From: Paenibacillus sp. 481
GTDB lineage: Bacteria; Bacillota; Bacilli; Paenibacillales; Paenibacillaceae
Reading direction: 5' to 3'
Assembly: GCF_021223605.1 (NCBI RefSeq)
Contig: NZ_CP075175.1
Location: 3,241,501-3,305,500, forward strand
Length of the DNA stretch: 64,000 nt
Shown in pieces: positions 8,666-17,018 of the stretch. A model generated the notes under the pieces. It was not told the DNA's origin. It did no database searches and saw only the letters and a list, made by a program, of their open reading frames with translations. Positions within the stretch are counted from its first letter, which is position 1; every line of letters starts with the position of its first letter. Position numbers and translations under genes: made by a program.

Positions 8666-9379
8666 ATGGAGATGAAATTACACCTTGTCAAGTCTACAAA
8701 GCTAGTACTGGCATTTTGGTTAGCAATCTGTGTGAGTTTAACGGTTTTGCCAGCCCCAACCGCGAAAGCGCAACAAAGTCTGACATACTACAACGCGGTT
8801 GTAGAAAGAGTTGTGGATGGGGATACAGTTAATTTGAGTTATCCGGTGCTTGGTACTACCAAAGTGCGCTTGCTGTCCATTGACACGCCAGAAACGAATT
8901 TTCGTGGTCAAAGTCAAGGGTATCATGCAGAGAGAGCGACTAGCTATTTGAAATCCTTGCTTCCAGTTGGAACTAAAATTAGAGTGGCGGTTGGTGCTGA
9001 ATCCACAGACCAATATGGGCGCTTGCTGGCTCACATTTTTAAAGGGAAATTGAATGTAAACGAAGATTTGGTGAAGAAGGGTCATGCGGTAACGTACTTT
9101 ATTTGGCCGAATGATACATTTATTCAACAATACCAAAAATCCCAAGAGCAAGCTAAACGCTCAGGACTGGGCATTTGGGACCCAACGAACCCACTGGATG
9201 AGCTGCCTTTTGAATTCCGTATGACGATTTCTAACGGTGTGCCAAATAAATTTGTTGGTGATTATACAAAGAAAACATACGTTGTGCCTAGTCAATACAC
9301 GCGTGTTGATGTATCGAAGCGCATCTTCTTCTTGACGGAACAAGACGCGATTGATGCTGGGTTTAGAAAAGTACGCTAA
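8666..9379 (+). CDS. Secreted thermonuclease (SNase) family protein
   Basis: Residues 1-35 form a signal peptide ending PAPTAKAQQS. The SNase OB-fold spans about 45-170: VVDGDTVNL, VRLLSIDTPET (calcium Asp and first catalytic Arg), and STDQYGRLLAHIF (second catalytic Arg). It would cut DNA and RNA outside the cell. After the domain a 55-residue tail (YTKKTYVVPSQYTRVDV through FRKVR) resembles the fold of Ada-type or excalibur tails but lacks cysteines. The start may be ATG 8666 or ATG 8672. A terminator follows at 9432. Confidence 0.88.
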   Translation: MEMKLHLVKSTKLVLAFWLAICVSLTVLPAPTAKAQQSLTYYNAVVERVVDGDTVNLSYPVLGTTKVRLLSIDTPETNFRGQSQGYHAERATSYLKSLLPVGTKIRVAVGAESTDQYGRLLAHIFKGKLNVNEDLVKKGHAVTYFIWPNDTFIQQYQKSQEQAKRSGLGIWDPTNPLDELPFEFRMTISNGVPNKFVGDYTKKTYVVPSQYTRVDVSKRIFFLTEQDAIDAGFRKVR

Positions 9380-9431
9380 ACGGCAGATTTACGGAGAGCG
9401 AAAAGCTACTATTCATACTCACTACCATAAA

Positions 9432-9490
9432 CCTTGCAACAGATTTGCGAGCCACCTAGCCGGCGCCGCAATTCGTTGCAAGGTTTTTTT
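9432..9490 (+). terminator. Rho-independent terminator after the nuclease gene
   Basis: CCTTGCAAC (9432-9440) pairs with GTTGCAAGG (9475-9483) and is followed by seven T. The loop is long and itself GC-rich (GCCGGCGCCG). It separates the nuclease from the convergent tailocin regulator. Confidence 0.75.
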
Positions 9491-9525
9491 GCGTTTAAAT
9501 AAGACCGATCGGCAATCGATTCACA

Positions 9526-9984
9526 TTAACTAGGGAACACATATTGAAACACGTTCAACAGCTTCATAAACGCCCGCTTACGAATTTGACCGTACGTCAC
9601 CGCGCTAATCGGCGGATCGAACATAAAGCTATACACCTTCGTGTCGGTAACACGCTCGCCCTTCATGTAACGCTCTTTAATGAGAAGCTGCTCGTCAGCC
9701 TCCAACTGCTCGACGATATTTTCAATTAACTCACAAAAGGCGAGGCACTCGTTCGCTTTATCTGCATTATGTACCGCAATGCTGGCGGTCGGGTCACCCA
9801 CACGATTCGTTGCGCCATGCATGCGTGCCTCGTAGTTGGCCGTAACACGTGCCTCCTTAACTGCGAACTTCATCACCTTGCACATCCGGTATTTGGAGAA
9901 CACATTTTCAACCGTTACTTTCGCTTGCTTCGCGTCAAATGTCATCGTCAATGAAGGAAAATCCATGTGCGTATTCAACATCAT
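9526..9984 (-). CDS. ArpU/Xpf-like phage late transcription regulator
   Basis: The C-terminal half (EQLLIKERYMKGERVTDTKVYSFMF, then ISAVTYGQIRKRAFMKLL) matches the sigma-region-4-like or ArpU-type helix-turn-helix of late regulators such as PBSX Xpf. The N-terminal part is unassigned. I start at ATG 9984 (152 residues): AGGAGG lies 10 bases upstream, and the TATAAT at 10017-10022 would place the transcript start near 10010, so ATG 10008 is unlikely. An SOS box covers the region upstream of this -10. The gene is divergent from the tail operon and likely switches it on after DNA damage. Confidence 0.75.
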   Translation of the reverse strand: MMLNTHMDFPSLTMTFDAKQAKVTVENVFSKYRMCKVMKFAVKEARVTANYEARMHGATNRVGDPTASIAVHNADKANECLAFCELIENIVEQLEADEQLLIKERYMKGERVTDTKVYSFMFDPPISAVTYGQIRKRAFMKLLNVFQYVFPS

Positions 9985-10016
9985 TAAGGGTTGTCCTCCT
10001 CGTTTCATATAAACAT

Positions 10017-10047
10017 ATTATACCACAAAAATAAGAACAAATGTTCT
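10017..10047 (-). promoter_or_regulatory. Extended -10 promoter with LexA/DinR box
   Basis: On the minus strand the -10 is TATAAT (10022-10017), preceded by TGG as an extended -10. Upstream lies AGAACAAATGTTCT (10034-10047), which fits the B. subtilis DinR/LexA consensus GAACRNRYGTTY, at the -35 position. LexA bound there would block the regulator promoter until DNA damage. Confidence 0.7.
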
Positions 10048-10104
10048 ATAAGTTTTTTATAATAACAATAAAAAAATAATGTAACGTTTTTAAAAAGAAC
10101 CTAT

Positions 10105-10140
10105 AAACCAAACGCATGTTCCCCGTACTATAATGATATT
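10105..10140 (+). promoter_or_regulatory. Putative late promoter of the tail operon
   Basis: TATAAT stands at 10129-10134, but the bases 16-18 upstream (around AAACCAAAC) do not resemble a -35 box. This pattern is usual for phage late promoters that depend on an activator. It reads toward the tail genes. Confidence 0.45.
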
Positions 10141-10260
10141 GTGGGAATCGAAAGACGAGAGGTTAACGCACACGGCGAACGAAAGCCTGCAAAGAAGCAC
10201 ACCCCCAAAGTGCTTAGCGAGGCAACAGAACCTACTTCGCTGACGATCCACAACAACTAA
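10141..10260 (+). other. Untranslated leader of the tail operon
   Basis: About 120 bases follow the TATAAT without any convincing ORF. It is purine-rich and contains a hairpin, AAGCAC (10195-10200) with GTGCTT (10210-10215). A strong terminator ends it. The gap 10009-10339 thus holds the regulator promoter and SOS box, this leader and its terminator. It may be an attenuated leader or a short independent RNA. Confidence 0.4.
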
Positions 10261-10299
10261 AAAAACAGCCGACTTACCCCAAACGGTCGGCTGTTTTTT
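10261..10299 (+). terminator. Strong intrinsic terminator before the first tail gene
   Basis: AAAACAGCCGAC pairs with GTCGGCTGTTTT (10286-10297), loop TTACCCCAAACG, followed by T residues. It lies between the putative late promoter and the first tail gene at 10340, so the operon needs readthrough, an antitermination step or an unseen promoter. Confidence 0.85.
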
Positions 10300-10339
10300 A
10301 TTTCTCGATTAAAGGAGGTCCGGAAGGAGGGAGTAAAGA

Positions 10340-10798
10340 TTGATTCAATACCGCGACTATGTTCGCCTTTGGTTAGAACCGATGGCCAAAGATCTCCGAC
10401 TACCACTGCATCCTGCAGATGCTGCTGTCGGAACTCCAGCTGCCGCGCCGCGCATTTTGTATGATTTGCGGATGCCGTATGTAGATTGCACGCCGAATCA
10501 CGCTGAAATGAATGGGCCGCTTACCAAAATAGTCGAGATGGAATGGCTCCTTATGGTAGACGCAGCCGATAAGCTGGAAGCGGTTGAACGCACGCGCCAC
10601 ATCCTTGGATGGCTGTGGACGACCGGAACAGACCAGCTGGCTACGCTTGGCGCCGTGTTAGTGCGTGTAAAGGCTCCGCAATGGCGAAAAGAGCCTGTTG
10701 CTTGCTTAGGCATTCGCGTTCGCCTGCGGACGAGAGACCGTTTTGAACGAACCTTAGTTTCACCGATTGATAAAGCACCTATAACGATGAAGGAGTGA
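10340..10798 (+). CDS. Phage neck/tail-terminator-like protein
   Basis: TTG start at 10340 with AGGAGG 9 bases upstream; 152 residues. The text IQYRDYVRLWLEP, MEWLLMVDAADKLEAVERTRHILGWLW and a closing basic strand region is a small alpha/beta protein in the position usually held by neck or tail-terminator proteins, directly before the sheath. I cannot assign a named family from the residues. Its place and strand make a structural role in capping the tail likely. Confidence 0.6.
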   Translation: MIQYRDYVRLWLEPMAKDLRLPLHPADAAVGTPAAAPRILYDLRMPYVDCTPNHAEMNGPLTKIVEMEWLLMVDAADKLEAVERTRHILGWLWTTGTDQLATLGAVLVRVKAPQWRKEPVACLGIRVRLRTRDRFERTLVSPIDKAPITMKE

Positions 10799-10806
10799 AT
10801 TTTAAT

Positions 10807-11805
10807 ATGACAATGCAAGACGTACAAGTGACGATTGATTTGCAAAAACCATCTGGCCGCCTCTCTTTCGGTATGCCGCTTATTCTTGGTGTAAAGGCTG
10901 GCGGACACAACTACAAGGAGTATGAATCGTTGGAAGAGGTAGCAGTAGACTTTGCTCCAGCGACAGCGGAACACGGTATGGCGACAGCCTTGTTCGCTCA
11001 AGGCAACAACGCTCCGGCTCGCATTGCGATCGTGGGCCGCGCGGAGACAGAAGATGCGGTAGTGCGATTGCGTACGGTGCTTGACCGTGGCTGGTATTAC
11101 TTGCTGACGACGTCCACTGAAGTGAAGGACATCGAGGCGCTGGCGACAGCGATTGAGGGTGAGAATTTCCGCGTGTTCGTGGCACGCGTGCAGGATAAGG
11201 TGAAGCTTGATGCGTTGAAAGTACGCAAGCTAGAGCGTACGGCGCTGTTCTACCATACAGATGTTAAATTGTATCCAGATGCGGCGTTAGTCGGGTCTGT
11301 CGGCTCGGCTGATGTCGGCTCCGTGACGTGGAAGTTTAAAGAGTGCCGTGGGATTCCGGCGTTGGCGTTAACGTCGACCGAATTGAAAGCAATCCACGAT
11401 GCAGGTGCGCTAACCTATGTCGAGAAGCACGGTCAAGCTCGTACATCGGAAGGTAAGACACTGTCTGGCGAATATATTGATGTCGTCATGTCCCGTGACT
11501 TTGTCCGTTCTAGCATTGAGCAGAAAGTGCAGCAATTGCTGAACCAAGCACCTAAGGTGCCATATACGAATGCGGGTATTGTTCAAGTGGAAAACACGGT
11601 GCGCAGCGTGCTGCACGACGCTTATCGGACAGGCATTATCGCTACCGATGAAAATGATGCTCCGATGTTCGGCACTACCTTTTTGCGTCGTGAAAAAATG
11701 AGCCCGCAGGACATTGCAAGCCGCGTATATACGGGCGGTTCGTTCTGGTTTGTTATTTCTGGCGCTGTGCATCAAGTGCGTATTAAAGGCGTAATTCGCT
11801 ATTAA
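10807..11805 (+). CDS. Contractile tail sheath protein (DUF3383-like)
   Basis: The 332-residue product from ATG 10807 resembles DUF3383 sheath-type proteins: SGRLSFGMPLILGVKAGG at the start, an alpha/beta middle (GWYYLLTTSTEVKDIEALATA), VVMSRDFVRSSIEQKVQQLL, TNAGIVQVENTVRSVL and a closing beta strand IRYxx-like segment. The sheath forms the outer contractile layer. It is shorter than many sheaths (400-500), which suits a minimal sheath. GTG 10795 is a possible longer start; AAGGAG at about 10789-10794 serves ATG 10807 at about 12 bases. Followed by the tube gene, as in all contractile systems. Confidence 0.8.
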   Translation: MTMQDVQVTIDLQKPSGRLSFGMPLILGVKAGGHNYKEYESLEEVAVDFAPATAEHGMATALFAQGNNAPARIAIVGRAETEDAVVRLRTVLDRGWYYLLTTSTEVKDIEALATAIEGENFRVFVARVQDKVKLDALKVRKLERTALFYHTDVKLYPDAALVGSVGSADVGSVTWKFKECRGIPALALTSTELKAIHDAGALTYVEKHGQARTSEGKTLSGEYIDVVMSRDFVRSSIEQKVQQLLNQAPKVPYTNAGIVQVENTVRSVLHDAYRTGIIATDENDAPMFGTTFLRREKMSPQDIASRVYTGGSFWFVISGAVHQVRIKGVIRY

Positions 11806-11851
11806 TTTTTCCTTGTACGACCATACACTTTAAAAAGCGAGGGATTTGAAT

Positions 11852-12274
11852 ATGTCCAATGTTGATATTTCACATATCGGTTTTTATGATGCAAAAAAAG
11901 TAACGGTAACCGTTGATGGCACGTTTATTACGGGTTTTGGTGAGAACACATTCGTTAACTGTGAAAAAGAAGAAGAGCAAACGGTGACGCACGTCGGCGC
12001 ACGTGGCGACGTATCGTTGGCCTACAAGAACAACCCGCTCGGGACGGTTAAGCTCACGCTTATGTCTACATCGCCACAATTGAAATATTTGCAGCAGCTG
12101 GCGATTGAGAAGAAAGTGTTCGAAATTTGGGTGAACACCGAAAATGATCCGGCAGAACGCATTGGCGGAACAAAGGCTGTCATCAAAAAAGTGCCTGCCG
12201 CTGCCTATGGAGCGGAATTGGAAGACCGTGAGTTCGAAATTACGGTGCTCGACTATCAGCACGAATTTGTATAA
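11852..12274 (+). CDS. Tail tube protein (DUF3277-like)
   Basis: A 140-residue protein, starting at ATG 11852 with GAGGG 8 bases upstream (TTG 11846 is less likely). VTVTVDGTFITGFGENTFV, TVTHVGARGDVSLAYKNNPLG and ELEDREFEITVLDYQHEFV are beta strands with the pattern of tube proteins of the DUF3277 type. Such proteins stack as hexameric rings to form the inner tube. Its size and position after the sheath support this. Confidence 0.82.
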   Translation: MSNVDISHIGFYDAKKVTVTVDGTFITGFGENTFVNCEKEEEQTVTHVGARGDVSLAYKNNPLGTVKLTLMSTSPQLKYLQQLAIEKKVFEIWVNTENDPAERIGGTKAVIKKVPAAAYGAELEDREFEITVLDYQHEFV

Positions 12275-12288
12275 GGGGGACATTATAA

Positions 12289-12573
12289 ATGGCTAAGCAA
12301 CACACAGTTGAACTGAACGGTGAGCAATATATTCTTCAGCATCCGGGCGCTCGCGCCCTGATGCGTTTGTACGACAATGCCTTAAAGCCTGACGGCGGGT
12401 GGAAATTAGAAGCTTCCATGGATTTCTTTATCCAGCATGTCATCGTATCGCCGCGTGTGAGCTGGGACTCGTTCGAGGAGAAGACCGATCTACTGACTCC
12501 GCTCTGGATGGAGTGCGCCCGCTTCGTCGGCATGGTAGATACGCCCTTGGACGCCACAGCATCCGACGTATAA
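12289..12573 (+). CDS. Tail assembly chaperone, short form (XkdN-like)
   Basis: The 94-residue product (VELNGEQYILQHPGARALMRLYDNAL, then WMECARFVGMVDTPLD) resembles the N-terminal part of tail assembly chaperones. These bind the tape measure and promote tube growth. AAGGGGGAC lies just upstream of the ATG. It ends at TAA 12571-12573, but a second open frame overlaps its end and continues to the tape-measure start, so a longer form by frameshifting is likely. Confidence 0.75.
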   Translation: MAKQHTVELNGEQYILQHPGARALMRLYDNALKPDGGWKLEASMDFFIQHVIVSPRVSWDSFEEKTDLLTPLWMECARFVGMVDTPLDATASDV

Positions 12574-12733
12574 GCAGCTTCTCAACAATCCGCTCCGGCA
12601 ATTGCTATGGCAGGTCGTCTTGAATAGCCGGGGCGGAATCTCGTATGAGCAGGCGTGTGCGATGACGGTGGAAGAGCTGTGCGAAGCAAGTGCGGCCATG
12701 GATTGGCTGAAAGGGAAGGGAGGGATGATATGA
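12539..12733 (+). other. Chaperone C-terminal extension in the +1 frame (programmed frameshift candidate)
   Basis: The frame one base ahead of the chaperone is open from 12539 to a TGA at 12731-12733 and encodes YKQLLNNPLRQLLWQ and MTVEELCEASAAMDWLKG, which is protein-like and has no start with a ribosome site. A CCC-T at 12544-12547 (ACG CCC TTG) allows peptidyl-tRNA-Pro to slip forward, as in phages with +1 frameshifts. The fused protein would be about 147 residues, close to PBSX XkdN. The stop overlaps the tape-measure ATG. Confidence 0.6.
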
Positions 12734-15018
12734 GTAATCAGTTTGATAAATCGATTAAAGACTATTCTCCTACAGATATGGTAAAGGCTATTTTACAAGC
12801 TAATCGGGAACTAACAGAAAAAGAGCGTAAAAAAGACAAGGATCCAAAAAGCGATAATAAGAGTGAGCAAAAATCAATGGGGCAGAAGGTTAAAGATACA
12901 GTTAGTAAGACGAACGATTGGTCCACGGGGCAAAAAGATTTTTTAGGCATTTTAGCGAAAGGTGGCAGTCTTGTTTACGATTCACATGTCAATTCTGCCC
13001 CCATGATGAGAACAGGATTTTTAATCCATGCCAATCTTAAAAATAGTGATGAAAAATCTGCGGATGCGAAGTTTGAACAGTTACAATTAGCAGCTTTCCA
13101 GCAAAGTGCAAAAATCCCCTATTCCTCATCCAATATCTCTGAGGCGCAGCTGGCACTTATTAGTTCGGGCCGCAATGATGAAGAAGTTAAAGCTATGATG
13201 CCGACTATAGGCAACTTTGCAACTGCGAATACCGTGGATCTTGTCAAGACGGCTAACATGCAAGATAAATTGCTTGCAGCCTATGGGAAGAAAGTAACTG
13301 ATATTGCAAGTGTGAGTGAAAGCCTCAGCTATGCCAAATCTAAAGGGAAGCTTGAAATTTTTGAACTAGGAGAGGCAATGCAACAGGTTGCACCGCTAGC
13401 AACAGAAATGGGCTGGACCTTTGATGATATGGCAGCAGCGTTTGCGCAATTTGGAAATGAAGGCGTTCGTGGCTCAGATGCAGCTAACTCATTGCTAGCG
13501 ATGATGAGAAAGCTTCAGGACCCAGGCGGTAAGGCTAGGGGACAACTAACAAAATTGGGAGTTAAGTTTCCGGAGAAAGCAGGCGTTGAAATCGGTTTCG
13601 CTGATCTTATGCAGCAAATTGGTCAGCTCAATGAAAGCGGTCAAAAGAATGCTATTCAAGCTCTATCACTAGGTGCAAGCTACAATGCGGAGTTGGCGAA
13701 CCTTTTTAATCAAGGCGCACTTATTAATATAAGTGAATATAAGAGTAAAATACCGAAAATTGAAGGTAATGCAGATGAAATGAAAGGAAATACAGCTGTT
13801 ATGGCCGCTTCTGTAAATCAAGGTAGTGCAGGAGCGCTTAACGCACAGAGTGCTGCAACAGATCATCTGGCAATGAATGTGGCAAATCAAACGCAAGCAC
13901 CATTTATAGCAATGTCTTCTGCAGCTACTGAGGCAATGAATGCAGTCAACACTATGCCTTCAATGCTACAGGGGCTATTTTTAGGAGTGGGTGGTACAGT
14001 AACGGCTATTGCTGGATTAACGGCCACGCTTTTAACCTATATGGGAGGGGCCGCAGTACTTAGTAAAGGTTTTAAGAGTCTCAACCCTTTTTCAAAAAAA
14101 GGGGACAAAGAGAACGCAGCTGAGATTGGTGAAGGCAAAGACAAGCCTGACAATTCGAACACTAATAAAGCGCCCGCAGTTGCTACTAACGAAACGACTA
14201 AAAAAGCTGGAGAACAGGCCGTTGACAAAGTTGGTGAACCAACTGCTGTTAAAGATAATAAAAATCAACCAGTTAAAACAGATGATGCCACTAGCAAACC
14301 TGCGATAAATGCGGGCACTGAAAGTTCCAAGGCATTAGCTCAAGGAGTAGAGGAAAGCAAGAAAGGTAAAGGTTTTTTTGGAGGTATAAAAAGCTTCTTT
14401 TCTAAGAGTGCCCCTTTTCTTCAAAAAGGTCTGAAGTTTGTAGGAACAGCAGCCACAACTGCTTTGAAATTCACACCAGCAGGGATAATTGGAGGAATAG
14501 GTCTTAGTTTAGGCAGTCAACTTCTTGATACATTCATGGGCCCAGCTTCTAATGCGCCCGCCGGTACGTCGACAGGCTTAGCATGCAGTTGTTGTACTGC
14601 TGCTGGTACTGGTGTGAATGGAGTGCCGGGTGCGGCTGGAACTCCTGGGACTGGCCCTAACGGGGGGCACATACCACCAACGGCCTCACATTCGACTGCT
14701 CTTACTCATCCGCATGTAGATAGGACAGGTTATGGAGTTGGGACTCAAGCTGCAACGCATTCAGGAGCAGTTAGATCGGGTGTAGCCAATGGTGTAGGCA
14801 CAGCCCCAGGAACTATATTGCCTGGGCAACGGATGGATGTGCAAGCAAACAGCAATGTCGTTATGAACTTGAACGTGAACGGCTATATCGATCATCGTAT
14901 GATCGAGGAAATTAAGCGGATTTGCCGTGAGCAATACGAGGCTTCGTTCCGGACATTCGAACGCTCGATTCAGGACAAGCTGCCTCAGCAAGGAGGTTCG
15001 TTGCCAGTATATGAATAA
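12730..15018 (+). CDS. Phage tail tape measure protein
   Basis: The 762-residue protein from ATG 12730 (GGGAGG upstream, overlapping the chaperone extension stop) has a charged helical N-terminus. Residues about 130-330 match the TP901/PhageMin_Tail core (GEAMQQVAPLATEMGWTFDDMAAAFAQFGNEGVRGSDAANSL). Hydrophobic segments lie at about 410-450 and 575-600, a Lys/Glu/Asn linker at about 455-560, and a Gly/Pro-rich stretch with CSCC at about 617. It sets tail length and crosses the target membrane. The middle is more AT-rich than the flanking genes. The longer frame from 12655 lacks a suitable ribosome site. Confidence 0.92.
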   Translation: MSNQFDKSIKDYSPTDMVKAILQANRELTEKERKKDKDPKSDNKSEQKSMGQKVKDTVSKTNDWSTGQKDFLGILAKGGSLVYDSHVNSAPMMRTGFLIHANLKNSDEKSADAKFEQLQLAAFQQSAKIPYSSSNISEAQLALISSGRNDEEVKAMMPTIGNFATANTVDLVKTANMQDKLLAAYGKKVTDIASVSESLSYAKSKGKLEIFELGEAMQQVAPLATEMGWTFDDMAAAFAQFGNEGVRGSDAANSLLAMMRKLQDPGGKARGQLTKLGVKFPEKAGVEIGFADLMQQIGQLNESGQKNAIQALSLGASYNAELANLFNQGALINISEYKSKIPKIEGNADEMKGNTAVMAASVNQGSAGALNAQSAATDHLAMNVANQTQAPFIAMSSAATEAMNAVNTMPSMLQGLFLGVGGTVTAIAGLTATLLTYMGGAAVLSKGFKSLNPFSKKGDKENAAEIGEGKDKPDNSNTNKAPAVATNETTKKAGEQAVDKVGEPTAVKDNKNQPVKTDDATSKPAINAGTESSKALAQGVEESKKGKGFFGGIKSFFSKSAPFLQKGLKFVGTAATTALKFTPAGIIGGIGLSLGSQLLDTFMGPASNAPAGTSTGLACSCCTAAGTGVNGVPGAAGTPGTGPNGGHIPPTASHSTALTHPHVDRTGYGVGTQAATHSGAVRSGVANGVGTAPGTILPGQRMDVQANSNVVMNLNVNGYIDHRMIEEIKRICREQYEASFRTFERSIQDKLPQQGGSLPVYE

Positions 15019-15874
15019 GCAATCTGCGACTAAACCTAAATCTAATCCTAAATCTAAACCTACAAAAAGTTCCCCAAAAGCGAAAAATCCTCAGCAACGC
15101 ACGATGCTAGGGAAAACTCCGTTGTTCGTTACGATGGAGGAACCGCAGTATGGGGTGACCGTATCAGAGCATAACGTTGAAAAGGGCGCGCCCATTACCG
15201 ATCACATTCAGAAAGAGCATACCACGCTACGCTTAGAGGGAATGCTGCTAGGCCTTGACGCTGCTAAGCTGCGGCAAGATCTCGTTACTAGTATGGAGCG
15301 TGGTCAAATCCTTCGGTATTCGGGCCGCAATCTGTTTAAAGGCTGCATGATAACGAGCTTAAGTACAGCTCACGATTATAGTATTGCTAACGGTATGACT
15401 TTTTCAATGATGTTACGTCAGGTACAGCTTGTTAAGCCAGAGTTTACGAAGCTGCCACCCAAAGTTAAGGTGCGACTTAATAAGAAGAAAAAAGGTGGTA
15501 CAAAGCGCAAAGCACCTGTAAAAAAATCCACTAATCGGTCAATACAGAAGCAAACGTATAGGGTAGCTTCGGGGGATTCTTGGTACACGGTTTCCATTAG
15601 GTTTGCAACATCGATTGGAAAGTTGAAATACTGGAATCCAGCAATTAAGCATCAGAATCTACGGACAGGTATGTTGCTAGCAATTGGATACATTGCAACC
15701 CCGCGGCAAAGTTCTGTGATGGGTCAACCGAATAGAACGCACAGAGTTCGTCTCGGGGATACTTGGCAATCGATAGCGAACATGTATTACATGCCAATTG
15801 GTTTGTTGAGAGACGTTAATCCTCATATCAGACAATTAAAAGCGGGCGATGTTCTGAATATCCCTACTCGGTAA
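15011..15874 (+). CDS. LysM tail protein (XkdP-like baseplate component)
   Basis: The 287-residue product starts at ATG 15011, overlapping the tape-measure stop, with AGGAGG about 12 bases upstream. A basic, Lys/Pro-rich tail is followed at about 30-145 by a domain found in XkdP-type proteins (PLFVTMEEPQYGVTVSEHNV). Two LysM repeats follow at about 180-225 (QTYRVASGDSWYTVSIRF) and 242-286 (HRVRLGDTWQSIANMYY). LysM binds peptidoglycan or anchors the hub. Its place between tape measure and hub matches PBSX-type loci. Confidence 0.82.
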   Translation: MNKQSATKPKSNPKSKPTKSSPKAKNPQQRTMLGKTPLFVTMEEPQYGVTVSEHNVEKGAPITDHIQKEHTTLRLEGMLLGLDAAKLRQDLVTSMERGQILRYSGRNLFKGCMITSLSTAHDYSIANGMTFSMMLRQVQLVKPEFTKLPPKVKVRLNKKKKGGTKRKAPVKKSTNRSIQKQTYRVASGDSWYTVSIRFATSIGKLKYWNPAIKHQNLRTGMLLAIGYIATPRQSSVMGQPNRTHRVRLGDTWQSIANMYYMPIGLLRDVNPHIRQLKAGDVLNIPTR

Positions 15875-15894
15875 CGGTGAAAGGAGGACTGGCA

Positions 15895-16215
15895 GTGGCG
15901 ATTTTAACTATTGATAAGGAGCTAATACCCTATTCTTTTGATATAGAAATTGGACAACGTCTATACACGATGGAGTTGCGCTACAATGCGCGGCATGACT
16001 ATTTTACGGTAGACTTGTCCGGAGAACATGGTCCGCTCGTGCTCGGAGCCAAACTCAACTGGGGTGTGCCGTTGTTTGATAATTTAGAAACAGCGGACTT
16101 CCCGAATGAGCCTATTATCGCAGAGGGCATCGATGGACACGAACGCATTAGCTGGGATGCACTTGGTGAAACGGTTCAATTGAGAGTGGGGGAAGACGAT
16201 GGAGAATTTATTTAA
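15895..16215 (+). CDS. Small phage baseplate protein (DUF6983-like)
   Basis: The GTG at 15895 has AAGGAGG 7 bases upstream; an earlier GTG at 15877 precedes that site and is unlikely. The 106-residue beta-rich product (IDKELIPYSFDIEIGQRLYTMELRYN, VDLSGEHGPLVLGAKLNWGV) resembles DUF6983 baseplate-associated proteins. It overlaps the hub gene by 17 bases, so they are coupled. Function is inferred from position. Confidence 0.65.
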   Translation: MAILTIDKELIPYSFDIEIGQRLYTMELRYNARHDYFTVDLSGEHGPLVLGAKLNWGVPLFDNLETADFPNEPIIAEGIDGHERISWDALGETVQLRVGEDDGEFI

Positions 16216-16990
16216 GCGACGGGTAGATGTGCTTGTTGGTGGATATCGTTTTTCTAATAAAGATTTGACGATTAGCTTTGATATACAGTTCGATGATGAT
16301 TCGGAGCCGAATGAGTCTTCGGTAGATATTTATAATCTATCTCCTAATACAATTGCTAATATTCGCAAAGGTATGTATGTCCTTGTGAATGCTGGCTATG
16401 ATCGTGATGTGGGCACCGTGCTACAAGGTGAAATCACTGAAGTGTCCACCTCAAAGGAGCAGGTTGATCGAATCACGACTATTTATATCAAAGATACGTC
16501 TGATCGCTACAAAACGGTCGTCAAGCAATCTTATCGTAAGGGTGCGAAAGCGAGTGAGATCATCCGGGATCTAATTCGGATTGCGCAGCTTCCTATTGGA
16601 GACTTACAACTACCGGAGGATAAGGTTTACACATCCGGCTACGTCGTAAACGGTGACCCAATCACGGCCATCCGCAAACTGGCGGCTGCTTGTGGAGCAG
16701 GCACTTACATTTCGCATGGAAAATTAATGATTCGCGGTAAAGGCAAGCCCGCGGACCGAAATGTAATCGTTCTGTCGCCGTCAACGGGCATGATCGAATC
16801 TCCTCAGCCTCACGAGTCGGGCAAAAAACAAGGACTGAAAATAAAATGTTTAATGAATCACCGTCTGCTTGCAGGCTCTTATGTGAAGGTAGAGAGCGAA
16901 AAGAAGAGCGGTTTTTTTGTTGTGAAGGAAGGTAGACATTCAGCAGCTAACAATCAGTTCCACACTGAAGTTCAAGTGGAGGCCATATAG
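16199..16990 (+). CDS. Baseplate hub protein (XkdQ/gpD-like)
   Basis: A 263-residue protein with SVDIYNLSPNTIANIRKGMYVLVNAGYDRDVGTVLQGEIT, then DLIRIAQLPIGDLQLPEDK and SGYVVNGDPITAIRKLAAACGAGTYI, the pattern of phage hub proteins of the gpD/gp44/XkdQ type. The hub sits at the end of the tube and holds the spike. It is followed 28 bases later by the spike-like gene. Confidence 0.8.
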   Translation: MENLFKRRVDVLVGGYRFSNKDLTISFDIQFDDDSEPNESSVDIYNLSPNTIANIRKGMYVLVNAGYDRDVGTVLQGEITEVSTSKEQVDRITTIYIKDTSDRYKTVVKQSYRKGAKASEIIRDLIRIAQLPIGDLQLPEDKVYTSGYVVNGDPITAIRKLAAACGAGTYISHGKLMIRGKGKPADRNVIVLSPSTGMIESPQPHESGKKQGLKIKCLMNHRLLAGSYVKVESEKKSGFFVVKEGRHSAANNQFHTEVQVEAI

Positions 16991-17018
16991 TAAGTAGAAA
17001 GGCTAAAGGAGGGATTCG

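Noticed and set aside
10141-10260. Riboswitch
   Set aside because: No known riboswitch core was recognised; the hairpin is short and the region precedes phage tail genes.
12655-12729. Longer start of the tape measure protein (25 extra residues)
   Set aside because: It overlaps the chaperone extension in another frame, has no ribosome site, and ATG 12730 has GGGAGG upstream.
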